Shown here one piece after another: positions 1-8,548 of a DNA stretch of 27,739 nt; within the stretch, counting starts at the first letter, position 1, and each line of letters starts with the position of its first letter. Under the pieces are notes generated by a model. It worked only from the letters and a program-made list of their open reading frames with translations, was not told the DNA's origin and did no database searches. The stretch covers positions 1 through 27,739 of the forward strand of contig JASLEF010000049.1 in the NCBI GenBank assembly GCA_030151245.1, read 5' to 3'. Origin of the DNA: Ignatzschineria sp. GTDB taxonomy: Bacteria > Pseudomonadota > Gammaproteobacteria > Cardiobacteriales > Wohlfahrtiimonadaceae. Position numbers and translations under genes: made by a program.

Positions 1-252
1 AAGATTTTCATCCTTCGAGTACTAATCGCTATCCGATTACCGATTATTCTAATACTGATATCCTCTTAAAGAGATATTAACTAATAAAAACGTCAAGAAG
101 AACAATCTTAAACTCTCATAAATAGATGTCAGAATTTGCTAATAAATACAGAAATTTGCACACAAGCGCTATAATCTATCATCACAACATCAATACTGAT
201 ATACAACAAAAAGAGCGTTAAGATCTCAATTCACTCATACTTAGACAATATT

Positions 253-1032
253 ATGACGAAATTTCACTTCCATTTTCATTTCCGTGCTTTTGCTAAAAAA
301 GCACTCTATATATTAACGATCATCGCATCCTTAATATTAATTGCCGATATTACGATTGTTGATCTCCCTAATATTCAAAAAAACTTAGATGTCGAGCCTA
401 GTCAGTTGCAACTATGGATCTGTATCTACTTCTTAATAGATTTTATTCTCCTGATGCTGATCGCAGATCATAAGTGGCAATACTTTAAACGCTATTTCAT
501 TTTGCTATTACTCTCCATTCCTTACAGTAACATTTTGACATCTTACTCCATTGATCTTGGTTCTAATCTCCTCTATATCCTAAAGTTCCTCCCCATTATT
601 CGGGGGGTGATTGCGATGATCTTACTCATTAACCTACTGATTTCCAATAGAATCACGGGGCTTTTTATTGCTTATCTCTCCATTTTTATTTCGATCGCTT
701 ATATTCAAACCTTGATCTTCTTCCTTTTTGAATCGCCCCAAAACCCCGAAGTAAAGTCCTACTATGACGTGCTTTGGTGGGCATCAATGACAGTCACGAC
801 ATTGGGATCTAATATCATTCCTATTACTGGTATCGGGAAAATCAGCACGGCGATTTTAGCCATTACTGGTATTACCATCTTCCCCATATTCACGGTCTAT
901 ATCACAACGATGGTACAAGCTTGGAATAATGAGAAAGATCGACACGAGAAAAGCACTTTAAATAACACCCCTCACGACAAGCAAGCAACCATTACAACCA
1001 CTGCTCAATCCTCAACAACCTCTCAAAATTAA
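253..1032 (+). CDS. Potassium-channel-like (voltage-gated ion channel superfamily) membrane protein
   Basis: The 259-residue protein looks like a single-subunit tetrameric cation channel of the inner membrane. Hydrophobic segments fall at about residues 17-36, 50-70, 80-97, 103-126, 134-158 and 190-215. A re-entrant pore helix at about 170-185 precedes the last one. The order (four TMs, then TM-pore-TM) is that of S1-S6 channels. The filter region reads TVTTLGSN, where K+ channels have TTVGYGD, so ion selectivity cannot be assumed. The fourth segment carries only one arginine, so a classical voltage sensor is doubtful. The N-terminus has alternating His/Phe residues (HFHFHF), and the C-terminal tail is Thr/Ser-rich and probably disordered. 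The ATG has no good Shine-Dalgarno. A TATAAT at 170-175 is a possible -10. The gene appears monocistronic. Confidence 0.7.
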   Translation: MTKFHFHFHFRAFAKKALYILTIIASLILIADITIVDLPNIQKNLDVEPSQLQLWICIYFLIDFILLMLIADHKWQYFKRYFILLLLSIPYSNILTSYSIDLGSNLLYILKFLPIIRGVIAMILLINLLISNRITGLFIAYLSIFISIAYIQTLIFFLFESPQNPEVKSYYDVLWWASMTVTTLGSNIIPITGIGKISTAILAITGITIFPIFTVYITTMVQAWNNEKDRHEKSTLNNTPHDKQATITTTAQSSTTSQN

Positions 1033-1214
1033 GATTTATTGGATATATTAAAATTTTATTAAAGAAAAACTTATCTACATCAAGATTTCATCTCAAAACC
1101 CTCAGTTCAATTGAGTAAATCAGCCTATAATGAAAGTAGAGAAGTAACACATTACTCAGAAATGATGCGTTGTAGCATCGTCTTTGACACAGATTTTAAT
1201 GCTTTAGCATACAC

Positions 1215-1234
1215 CGTTCATCAATCAATGAACG
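1215..1234. promoter_or_regulatory. Inverted repeat in the leader of the alcohol dehydrogenase gene
   Basis: Perfect 7-bp arms CGTTCAT and ATGAACG are separated by 6 bases (1222-1227), about 90 bp upstream of the dehydrogenase start at 1322. A TATAAT (1126-1131) lies further upstream and could be the -10, though its -35 is poor. The repeat could be an operator or a small leader hairpin; there is no T-tract, so it is not a simple terminator. Confidence 0.35.
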
Positions 1235-1321
1235 CTTATGAAAGAAGCATCATTAACAGATTTAATTGAAGTTTTTTATTCACTAATTGTCAGCAATTTT
1301 GCTGTCTCAAGGAGTCCAATA

Positions 1322-2470
1322 ATGAGTAGTACTTTCTTTATGCCACCGGTAAACGTCATTGGTGAAAATGCACTTGTCGACGCAGTCGCAACCCTTAAAG
1401 GTTATCACTTTAAAAAAGCATTGATCGTGACCGATAGCTTTCTTGCAAAATCAGGAATGGCAGATGAAGTGATCAACCTCCTTAAAAAAGATGGCATGGA
1501 AGCTGTCGTATTTGACGGAACAAATCCTAATCCAACAACCAAAAACGTTGCTGATGGCTTAGCCATCTTAAAAGCGGAAAAATGTGATTTTGTAATCTCT
1601 CTTGGGGGCGGTTCACCACATGACTGTGCAAAAGGGATCGCGCTTTGTGCCACCAATGGTGATGATATCAGCGCTTTTGAAGGTTTAGATAAAACTAAAC
1701 ATCCTCAATTACCTATGGTTGCGATTAATACCACAGCAGGTACCGCAAGCGAAATGACCCGCTTCTGTATCATCACTGATGAAGAACGCCACGTTAAAAT
1801 GGCAATTGTTGACAAGAACTCTACTCCGATTCTGTCCGTTAATGACCCTCACTTAATGAAGGGGATGCCTAAAGGTTTAACGGCAGCGACAGGAATGGAT
1901 GCGTTAACACACTCAGTAGAAGCATATATCTCAACAGCAGCAAATCCTATTACAGATGCCTGTGCATTAAAAGCCATAACGCTTATTATCGAAAACCTCA
2001 AAACAGCTGTAGAAGATGGTCAGGATATTGCGGCTCGTGACAACATGGCCTATGCACAGTTCTTAGCGGGAATGGCATTTAACAATGCTTCATTAGGATA
2101 TGTTCATGCTATGGCACACCAACTTGGTGGAATGTATGATTTACCGCATGGCGTTTGTAATGCAGTACTTTTACCACATGTCTTAGACTTTAATAAAACA
2201 GCAGCCGCTGCACGTTTAAAAGATGTCGCAAAAGCGCTTCTCATCAATGTAGAGGGTATGAGCGATATGGAGGGTGCAAATGCGGCGATTGCGAAGATCC
2301 GTGAATTATCAGCATCCATTAATATTCCTGCAAACCTCACGCTTTTAAATGCAAAAGCTGAAGATATTCCTCTTCTTGCAAAGAATGCGTTACTTGATGT
2401 TTGCTCAGCAACCAATCCGGTACAAGGTTCACAAGCGGATGTTGAAGGAATCTTCAAAGCAGCAATGTAA
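1322..2470 (+). CDS. yiaY: Iron-containing alcohol dehydrogenase (YiaY / Zymomonas AdhB type)
   Basis: This is a group III Fe-dependent NAD(P)-linked alcohol dehydrogenase that interconverts short-chain alcohols and aldehydes in the cytoplasm. I place the start at 1322, not the in-frame ATG at 1238. AAGGAG precedes 1322 at proper spacing, and MSSTFFMPPVNVIG aligns with the usual N-termini of YiaY and AdhB. The resulting 382 residues match the family (about 383). The N-terminal Rossmann domain carries GGGSPHDCAK at 95-104. The metal ligands are visible as D193 and H197 (GMDALTH), H262 (YVHAMAH) and H276 (DLPHGVCN), with H266 as a further conserved His. Conservation is high along the whole length, including TTAGTASEMTRFCIITDE. 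The substrate cannot be set from sequence. The gene is monocistronic and followed by a strong terminator. Confidence 0.93.
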   Translation: MSSTFFMPPVNVIGENALVDAVATLKGYHFKKALIVTDSFLAKSGMADEVINLLKKDGMEAVVFDGTNPNPTTKNVADGLAILKAEKCDFVISLGGGSPHDCAKGIALCATNGDDISAFEGLDKTKHPQLPMVAINTTAGTASEMTRFCIITDEERHVKMAIVDKNSTPILSVNDPHLMKGMPKGLTAATGMDALTHSVEAYISTAANPITDACALKAITLIIENLKTAVEDGQDIAARDNMAYAQFLAGMAFNNASLGYVHAMAHQLGGMYDLPHGVCNAVLLPHVLDFNKTAAAARLKDVAKALLINVEGMSDMEGANAAIAKIRELSASINIPANLTLLNAKAEDIPLLAKNALLDVCSATNPVQGSQADVEGIFKAAM

Positions 2471-2557
2471 ACCTCTAAACAGAGATATTCAATCAATCCC
2501 CTTTCTTTTCAATCCTATTTGAAATAGGTATTTTAATCGATAAAGAATAGGGATATC

Positions 2558-2592
2558 AAAAAGCAGTTTCTCTCTCTAAGAAACTGCTTTTT
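2558..2592. terminator. Rho-independent terminator after the alcohol dehydrogenase gene
   Basis: 14-bp perfect arms (2558-2571 and 2579-2592) with a 7-base loop. The right arm ends in a run of five T and the left arm begins with five A. It should terminate the plus-strand yiaY-like transcript and may also stop minus-strand transcripts from the TetR gene. Confidence 0.85.
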
Positions 2593-2765
2593 ATATTAAT
2601 CACTGTTTAATCGTCATTTCGCATTAAGAATACCGATCATCACTACGGATCACTAATGACAAAAACTTGCCAAACTTCTCCCCTATCGTATATTGGCTTT
2701 TAAAAGAGCGCTTCATCAGACAATTCTCAACCATTCTATGATCGCTATCGATGATTCACCCCACA

Positions 2766-3356
2766 TTATCCTTTAAGATTGGGGATAGCCTCTTGACTCA
2801 CAAGATCAAATACTTGCCAAAGTGCCCTAAAACGCTTCTCATACTTTTCATGCCCTCCAAAAAGCAATTCTGTTTGTAAGGAGTCAATCATCGCCATATA
2901 AGTCGCCGTTAATGTCGAAGTCGTTAATGCCGAATCAGGATGATTTAGCGTGGATGCGTCAATCATTTCTCCGACATAACTCTCAAGCTCATCCATAAAA
3001 GCATGCATCGGGGTAATAGACTCATGATATAGATGCGAGGGTGGCGCAAAAATAGTTCTGAGCCAAAACTGCATATCATGGGATTTCATGAATCGACTAT
3101 CGAGACTCTCTAAATAAGCATATAACTGGGATTTCAATTGATCCCCTCCCGTAATCATCTTCTTGATATAAGTAAGCTCTCTCTCAATCATGATAGGAAT
3201 CAGACTCAAAAACAGCTCATCCTTATTGCGAAAGTGGGCATAAATAGAGGCCTTTTTAATCCCAACATCCCCGGCGATCTCATTCATAGTTGTGGCATCA
3301 AACCCTTGTTCGGCAAATCTGATCAATGCGGCACACTGCAATCTTGAAGCTGTCAT
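2766..3356 (-). CDS. TetR/AcrR-family transcriptional regulator
   Basis: A 196-residue one-component repressor of typical TetR length. The N-terminal helix-turn-helix spans about residues 8-46 (FAEQGFDATTMNEIAGDVGI, then KKASIYAHFRNKDELF). The C-terminal ligand/dimerisation half has no recognisable subfamily signature. The ATG at 3356 is preceded by a modest purine-rich stretch (AGGAATGAGAG). The gene lies 107 bp downstream of the Bcr/CflA exporter on the same strand with no visible terminator between, so the two may be co-transcribed. The likely job is to repress the exporter through the palindrome at 4766-4781. That target is inferred from position, not shown. Confidence 0.88.
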   Translation of the reverse strand: MTASRLQCAALIRFAEQGFDATTMNEIAGDVGIKKASIYAHFRNKDELFLSLIPIMIERELTYIKKMITGGDQLKSQLYAYLESLDSRFMKSHDMQFWLRTIFAPPSHLYHESITPMHAFMDELESYVGEMIDASTLNHPDSALTTSTLTATYMAMIDSLQTELLFGGHEKYEKRFRALWQVFDLVSQEAIPNLKG

Positions 3357-3463
3357 CTCTCATTCCTATCATCTAATATCATGGGAAAAATTATATACTA
3401 GATCGCAATGATGATCAGCTCTGTTTCCGCATCAATCCTCTTTTAAACTATCAGATCAAATCG

Positions 3464-4678
3464 TTAGTCAATCTCCTTAGTCAATCGGCAAAGCAGCAAT
3501 AAAATTATTCCTAACAGACCACAAATGGCTATAGCAATAGGTAACAACGCAATACTCTGCACAAATAGACTTGCGAGATATCCTGTAATTGCGGGCAATA
3601 AATATTGCAAAACGCCCATCACAGAAGAGGCTGCTCCTGCTTGTTTACCGCCACAACTCATCGTTAACGCCGTAATATTACCTAACACTAAACCTAAAGC
3701 CGAAATAGAGATTGCTAGAAAAAAGGTATAAACCAAGAGTGATAATGTCATTTGACTTGTAATGCCATAGAGCACAGCAGCAAAAAGGGTATGGATAAAC
3801 ATCCCTATCATCAATAATCGTCTCGCTGAAACCCCGCGCACTAAAAAGAAATTAGACAACATTCCACTGACGACTAATCCAATAGAGTTCATCGCAAAAA
3901 GATAACTAAACATGGAGGAAGATAGACCGAAATGCTCTCTAAAAATATACGCAGAGCTACTGACATAAAGAAACAATCCACTCATAGCAAAGCCTGATGC
4001 TAAGGCATAGAGCATGAAGTTATAATTTCCCATTTGAGTGAAATATGTCTTTGCAACATGCTTTAAATTCAGCGGCGAACGATTTTCTTTCGGCAAAGAA
4101 TCTGGCACAAGTTTCCACGCCCAAATCAAGCTTAAAAAGCCCACCAGCGCAATAACCCAAAAGATCATTCTCCAATCGCTAATATCCAGCACAATTCCTC
4201 CTAATACAGGGGCTAAAATAGGCCCTAACATCATTGCTTGCATTAACAGAGAAAAGACATGCGCAGATTCCTTTAAATTACAGGTATCTGCGACAATCGC
4301 TCTCGGGGTCACCAATCCTGCAGATGCTCCAATCGCTTGAATAAAACGCGCAACAAGCAACCATTCAACTGTAGGGGCCATTGCGCCCATTATTGAACCT
4401 GCAATAAAAATTATAATCCCCATTAACAGCGGCATTCTGCGACCAAACCGATCTAATAAAGGACCATAAATCCCCTGTCCAATAGCAAGTCCTCCTAGAA
4501 AAATCGCTAAAGTTTGTTGTACTCGTCCAAAAGGAACTTTTAAATCTGCGGCAATATCAGGCATCCCCGGTAAATACATATCAATAGCCATCGAATCTAG
4601 GGCCGTTAATAACGCCATTAAAAGAAGGAGAGAGATACTGACTGCTCGACGATTACTCGTCACTATTTTTGCGCTCAT
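3464..4678 (-). CDS. Bcr/CflA-family multidrug efflux MFS transporter
   Basis: A 404-residue, 12-TM major facilitator of the drug:H+ antiporter group, resembling E. coli Bcr (bicyclomycin resistance). Family marks are an early acidic motif in TM1 (LDSMAIDMYLPGMPDIAADL, 27-46) and MFS motif A after TM2 (GPLLDRFGRRMPLL, 72-85). In TM4-TM5 there is RFIQAIGASAGLVTPRAIVAD and a GPILAPVLGG segment (motif C). It should export small toxic molecules from the cytoplasm. The start has only a weak Shine-Dalgarno. A TetR gene follows, and a TetR-like operator sits about 90-100 bp upstream. The real substrate is unknown. Confidence 0.9.
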   Translation of the reverse strand: MSAKIVTSNRRAVSISLLLLMALLTALDSMAIDMYLPGMPDIAADLKVPFGRVQQTLAIFLGGLAIGQGIYGPLLDRFGRRMPLLMGIIIFIAGSIMGAMAPTVEWLLVARFIQAIGASAGLVTPRAIVADTCNLKESAHVFSLLMQAMMLGPILAPVLGGIVLDISDWRMIFWVIALVGFLSLIWAWKLVPDSLPKENRSPLNLKHVAKTYFTQMGNYNFMLYALASGFAMSGLFLYVSSSAYIFREHFGLSSSMFSYLFAMNSIGLVVSGMLSNFFLVRGVSARRLLMIGMFIHTLFAAVLYGITSQMTLSLLVYTFFLAISISALGLVLGNITALTMSCGGKQAGAASSVMGVLQYLLPAITGYLASLFVQSIALLPIAIAICGLLGIILLLLCRLTKEID

Positions 4679-5221
4679 AAAATTTTATTGTCTAACCTAA
4701 TATTCATTAAAGAGATCCTTGAAGCGTTCTGCTCTTGAATCACAATTGATAATTTCAACTTTACCTACCTACCGTTAGGTAAAATAATGAAAAAGACTAT
4801 ATAGCAATCGTTTTAATCTCGCAATAGCTTGGCAAAATAAAATTACTCTTGTCACATAAAAATACTCATCTTCAATATGTTGGAATCAAAATGGCTCTAA
4901 AATTTCTTCCGAAAAACTACGACTATTATGAACAATGATATAAATCATGTATAATGCACCGTTTTAATTACCAATACACTGATTTTTAAGCTTTTAAATT
5001 TCAAAATATCGCCCTAAACATCCCTCTATTCCTATTATCCGAAAAATTTGTAATCTACACGGAATCTAAAAAAATGAGGCGTTTATTACATAAAATTGGA
5101 TATTGAGATGTTGCGAGATGTGGATACTTTATAGATCAGTCTTATTGAGGCTTTTCATTACCCCAATAACGCAAGGGAAAACAACACTCAGACAATCAAA
5201 CTAGGAGGTTTTTACAAGAAA
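4679..5221. other. 543-bp intergenic region between the exporter and methyltransferase genes
   Basis: It contains the TetR-type palindrome (4766-4781), a 15-codon ORF at 4891-4938, and a TATAAT at 4950-4955. The TATAAT has only a poor -35 (TTATGA, 18-base spacing) and would give a leader of about 260 bases for the methyltransferase. Otherwise it is AT-rich sequence with no gene I can support. Confidence 0.6.
4766..4781. promoter_or_regulatory. Putative TetR operator upstream of the Bcr/CflA exporter
   Basis: TACCTACCGTTAGGTA is a 16-bp palindrome with one mismatched pair next to the centre. It sits inside a second overlapping inverted repeat with arms TTTACCTA and TAGGTAAA at 4760-4783. Size and form fit TetR-family operators. 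It lies 88-103 bp upstream of the exporter start, and a TetR gene is the next gene downstream of the exporter. Assignment to that TetR is inference. Confidence 0.6.
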
Positions 5222-5839
5222 ATGTACGAAAGAAAACGAGATCAAGAACTCGGCATTAAAACGGTGGGCATACGTGAATGGCCCAAAAAAGAGCAACAAT
5301 ATCATCGTTACGAAGCAACGCCCTATAAGGCTCTTGATCAGCTTGCAAGCAATTATCCCTTAAATGAAAATCATGTGGTTGTTGATTTTGGGGCAGGTCG
5401 TGGCAGAGTCTCATTCTACCTTCATCATCGCTTTAATAGCCAAGTCATTGGCGTTGAAGTCAATGACACCACACTTGATGAAGCGATGGCGAATAAAGCG
5501 AACTATAAAAACTTTTTTAACCTTGAGCGACAAGGTAAGCTAAGATTTGATTTTGCACTTGCCGAACAATACACCATATCTGAGAAGAAAAATTGTTTCT
5601 ATTTTTTTAACCCCTTCTCTTATCAGATTTACTGCTCTGTCTTCAAAAATATCACTCAATCTTATCAACGTACTCCTCGACCTATGGATATTATTATCTA
5701 TTACCCAATGGCGGAAGTCGTTGATTATTTAAAACGAAAAACGCCCTTTAAGCTCCATAAAAAAATCCCGGCATTTAATGCCCACGGTAAACATGGTGTC
5801 TTTAAAGTCTTTCGTGCAGGTTATGATGAAGTAGCCTAA
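5222..5839 (+). CDS. Class I SAM-dependent methyltransferase of unknown substrate
   Basis: A 205-residue Rossmann-fold methyltransferase. SAM-binding motif I is VVDFGAGRGR (53-62). The acidic residue after strand 2 is E79 (VIGVEV). A motif IV-like NPFS follows FYFF at 130-133, which recalls the NPPF/NPPY loops of enzymes that methylate nitrogen, though only loosely. The N-terminus (MYERKRDQELGIKTVGIREW) is basic. The conserved-looking HRYEATPYKALDQL at 28-41 may recognise the substrate. AGGAGG at 5203-5208 supports the start, at slightly long spacing (13 bases). It stands alone between convergent or unrelated genes, so context gives no hint of the target. Confidence 0.8.
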   Translation: MYERKRDQELGIKTVGIREWPKKEQQYHRYEATPYKALDQLASNYPLNENHVVVDFGAGRGRVSFYLHHRFNSQVIGVEVNDTTLDEAMANKANYKNFFNLERQGKLRFDFALAEQYTISEKKNCFYFFNPFSYQIYCSVFKNITQSYQRTPRPMDIIIYYPMAEVVDYLKRKTPFKLHKKIPAFNAHGKHGVFKVFRAGYDEVA

Positions 5840-5954
5840 TATCTGAGAAGATTGACAAAAAATCCATACACTTCATGTCCCAGGCTTTCCTTGAAGTGCA
5901 TTATTCTATTTTAGATAGTTAAAGTCAGTGGCAAAATCACTGATCTCTGGTCGC

Positions 5955-5977
5955 TGAGGACATAACCTCAATTTTTT
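5955..5977 (+). terminator. Weak hairpin plus T-run after the methyltransferase gene
   Basis: TGAGG and CCTCA arms with a 6-base loop are followed by ATTTTTT. The stem is only 5 bp, so termination may be partial; the stronger hairpin at 6011-6046 would back it up. Confidence 0.4.
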
Positions 5978-6010
5978 GCAGATCTTCTATCAAAGAGAAG
6001 CCCCCATATA

Positions 6011-6046
6011 AAAATAGCGCTTTATTAAAATCAAAAGCGCTATTTT
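6011..6046. terminator. Bidirectional terminator between convergent methyltransferase and peroxidase genes
   Basis: 13-bp perfect arms (6011-6023 AAAATAGCGCTTT; 6034-6046) with a 10-base loop. A runs on the left and T runs on the right allow function on both strands, ending the plus-strand methyltransferase and the minus-strand peroxidase transcripts. Confidence 0.8.
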
Positions 6047-6079
6047 CTCATTCTATAAAAGCTGATCGCAATCCATTCG

Positions 6080-7000
6080 CTACGCTGCGCCAATCTCATC
6101 TAATTGGTCAAGTGATGGCACATAGAGATAACTTCCGGTGACGGCGTGAGTATAAGAGAGCATCCGATCAAAATGCTCATCTTCATCTCCAAACATTCTG
6201 GCTAGCATCTTCACATAACGGCTTAACTCAGCACTATAGGCTAAGAAATAGAGTCCTTTTTCACCACTAGCATAACCATACGGCAAGCTGTGACGAACAA
6301 TCTCTAACTCTTCCCCATCTTCATCAATCACCACGCGCTCAGTATGTGCGCCCATCGGTTTAGCATCATCATCCATCTCAATATCAGATTGTTTATGACG
6401 ACCAAATACTTCCTCTTGGGTCTTTAAATCAAAGTGATCAAATTGCGTTAATGAATGCACCCATTTCTGGGCAATCACATAACTGCCGCCGGCATCAATA
6501 CCTTCGTTAATAATCGCGACTTCTTGACGATCCTTCGCTCCCTTCGGATTCTCTGTACCATCAACAAAGCCACTTAAATCACGCGCCTCTAACCAACGGA
6601 AACCATGAACTTCCTCTTCCACTGTGACTAAGCCATCAAAAAGCTTCACCAAATCTTGCGCGACAGAGAAGTTAATACGGTGCGAGTGAGAATTGATATG
6701 TACAAACATATCCCGCTGTGTCGCTCTAGCCATACCATAACCAAGCTCTTTAAAATCGACAAGTTCGGGCGCACTTTCTGCATTTCCCGATAGCTTTGTC
6801 CAAGCTTCACGTCCAAATGCGACGACAATTTGTAAACCTGAGTCAGAAAAACGACTAAGGTATGATCGCTGTCTCGCTAATAAGCCGGCAATCGCATCTT
6901 TAATAGCATCAAGATCATCACTTTTAAAGTCAATCTCCATAAAGATTGCATGATCACGGTTTTCAACAATTAAACCTTCCTGAAAATTCAGCTCACTCAT
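6080..7000 (-). CDS. yfeX: DyP-type heme peroxidase, YfeX-like
   Basis: A cytoplasmic dye-decolorizing-type heme peroxidase (YfeX branch), using H2O2 to oxidise porphyrinogens and other reductants. The start is set at 7000, not the upstream in-frame ATG at 7054. AAAGGAG lies 8 bases before 7000, and MSELNFQEGLIVENRDHAIF aligns with the YfeX N-terminus. That gives 306 residues (E. coli YfeX about 299). Family landmarks are HGFRWLEARDLSGFVDGTENP with catalytic D147, proximal heme ligand H219 (MGAHTERV), and distal R236 in EIVRHSLPYG. No Tat or Sec signal is present, in line with a cytoplasmic enzyme. A TATAAT on the minus strand at about 7056-7061 may be the -10. The gene appears monocistronic. 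Confidence 0.92.
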   Translation of the reverse strand: MSELNFQEGLIVENRDHAIFMEIDFKSDDLDAIKDAIAGLLARQRSYLSRFSDSGLQIVVAFGREAWTKLSGNAESAPELVDFKELGYGMARATQRDMFVHINSHSHRINFSVAQDLVKLFDGLVTVEEEVHGFRWLEARDLSGFVDGTENPKGAKDRQEVAIINEGIDAGGSYVIAQKWVHSLTQFDHFDLKTQEEVFGRHKQSDIEMDDDAKPMGAHTERVVIDEDGEELEIVRHSLPYGYASGEKGLYFLAYSAELSRYVKMLARMFGDEDEHFDRMLSYTHAVTGSYLYVPSLDQLDEIGAA

Positions 7001-7212
7001 CACCGATACTCCTTTATTGTCTGCCATTAAATTGTTTTTTATACACAATTCCACAATTATACCTATTTTTGAGCCTTTTAATAGATTACCCCACCATAAT
7101 TGCAGCGAATTAATACGCTATTTTCATGATTCTTGATCTATTTCAATCACAAAATGCCGTACAATTAAAACTCCACATTTAATCCTTCAATAACTCCAGA
7201 GATCACTCCACT

Positions 7213-7674
7213 ATGATTGATGTATCAAAACTCTTTATTCTTGCCGCCGGCATTATTGTTGACCCTAAAGGCCGCCTACTCGTTGTTAGAAAACAAAACA
7301 CCCAGAAATATATGCTTCCTGGTGGAAAAATTGATGCCGGAGAAACCCCGGTAGAGGCTTTAATGCGAGAGCTTCAAGAAGAAGTTGGATTGACCATTCC
7401 CCCTCTACTGGCGCACTTTATTAAAGAGTATGAGGCTCCTGCCGCTAATGAGCCTGGGTATTTTATTCGCTCCAACCTATTTTTTATTCTTTTACCGGAG
7501 CTAGTGGAGATCAGCGCTGCGGCAGAAATTGCCGAAGCGATTTGGATCACACCTAAAGATATTCCAGACTATGATTTCGCGCCACTCATGACAAGCTTTG
7601 TGATTCCTACCTGGCTCGATCTTGTCAATGATATGGGAGAGAGTTTAGGGTTTGACTCAGTATTAGATGCTTAA
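7213..7674 (+). CDS. NUDIX hydrolase
   Basis: A 153-residue MutT-like pyrophosphohydrolase that would cleave a nucleoside diphosphate linked to X. The full Nudix box GX5EX7REUXEEXGU is visible from G38 to L60 (GKIDAGETPVEALMRELQEE, then VGL), including the metal-binding E53, E56 and E57. There is no extra domain, so the substrate (oxidised nucleotides, ADP-ribose, others) cannot be inferred. The Shine-Dalgarno is weak. A 152-bp gap separates it from the esterase gene downstream on the same strand, so co-transcription is possible but not evident. Confidence 0.9.
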   Translation: MIDVSKLFILAAGIIVDPKGRLLVVRKQNTQKYMLPGGKIDAGETPVEALMRELQEEVGLTIPPLLAHFIKEYEAPAANEPGYFIRSNLFFILLPELVEISAAAEIAEAIWITPKDIPDYDFAPLMTSFVIPTWLDLVNDMGESLGFDSVLDA

Positions 7675-7826
7675 ATAGATCATTGATGCGATTTAAGTGA
7701 ATGATGTTACAAATATTTCTTCTAAACACTGTCGAAGAGAGCTTAAAAGCGAGCCAATCATCCAACAATATTTTTCTAAAAATGCTTAGATAATGATTAA
7801 TAAAATAAACTTAAAGGAGATATTTT

Positions 7827-8504
7827 ATGGAAAGTCCCCTCATTTTAGATCCCAAGCAAACAGCTGATTCCGCCATTATCTGGCTCCATGGTTTAGGCGC
7901 TAGTAAGGAAGATTTTCTGCCAGTAGCCCAAATTCTACAAAATAAAATATTACCCGCTACTCGCTTTATCCTACCCCAAGCGCCTGTTCGCCCCGTCACT
8001 CTCAATAATGGGTTTCCCATGCCATCATGGTACGACATTATCGCACTTACTACGCCTCGAGAAATCAAACAATCTGAGCTTGATGAATCGAGTCAATATG
8101 TCATATCTCTCATCGAAGATGAAGTGGCTAAAGGGATCTCCCGAGACCGCATCATTCTTGCAGGTTTTTCTCAGGGAGGAGCTGTTGTCTTAAATACAGC
8201 CTTTATCGCAGATGAAAAACAGGTTGGAGGTGTAATGGCTCTCTCAACTTATAGCGCAACCTTTGATCCTTCGCTCAATATTAGTGAGACTAAAAAATCA
8301 ATTCCTACCCTTCATCTTCATGGAACGATGGATGATGTCGTAAATATTGATTTAGGGAGAGCGGCTGAAGCATTTTTGCGTCATCACGGAGTTCAAACAA
8401 CTTGGCATGATTATCCTATGCGCCATGAGGTTATCAGCGAAGAATTACAGGATATTGCCAATTGGTTAGTGACACAATTACAACCTCATTCTAACGAGCG
8501 CTAA
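7827..8504 (+). CDS. Carboxylesterase / alpha-beta hydrolase (phospholipase/carboxylesterase family)
   Basis: A 225-residue serine hydrolase of the carboxylesterase-2 (acyl-protein thioesterase-like, YpfH/EstB) group. The oxyanion-region motif is WLHGLGAS (19-26). The nucleophile S115 is in GFSQGG. The acid is probably D169 in HGTMDDVV and the catalytic histidine is H200 in MRHEV, giving a complete triad. LPQAPVRPVTLNNGFPMPSW (49-68) is typical of the family. There is no signal peptide, so it is probably cytoplasmic and hydrolyses short-chain or thio-esters. AAAGGAGA at 7813-7820 is a good ribosome site. It is followed after 44 bp by the flavin oxidoreductase, probably one operon. Confidence 0.9.
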   Translation: MESPLILDPKQTADSAIIWLHGLGASKEDFLPVAQILQNKILPATRFILPQAPVRPVTLNNGFPMPSWYDIIALTTPREIKQSELDESSQYVISLIEDEVAKGISRDRIILAGFSQGGAVVLNTAFIADEKQVGGVMALSTYSATFDPSLNISETKKSIPTLHLHGTMDDVVNIDLGRAAEAFLRHHGVQTTWHDYPMRHEVISEELQDIANWLVTQLQPHSNER

Positions 8505-8548
8505 TGCGCTTTCTATGACAATAAAATTAATTATCTGAGGAGAAGAAT

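Noticed and set aside
1238..1321. 28-residue N-terminal extension of the alcohol dehydrogenase
   Set aside because: AAGGAG plus family alignment support the ATG at 1322; the extension overlaps sequence next to the leader inverted repeat.
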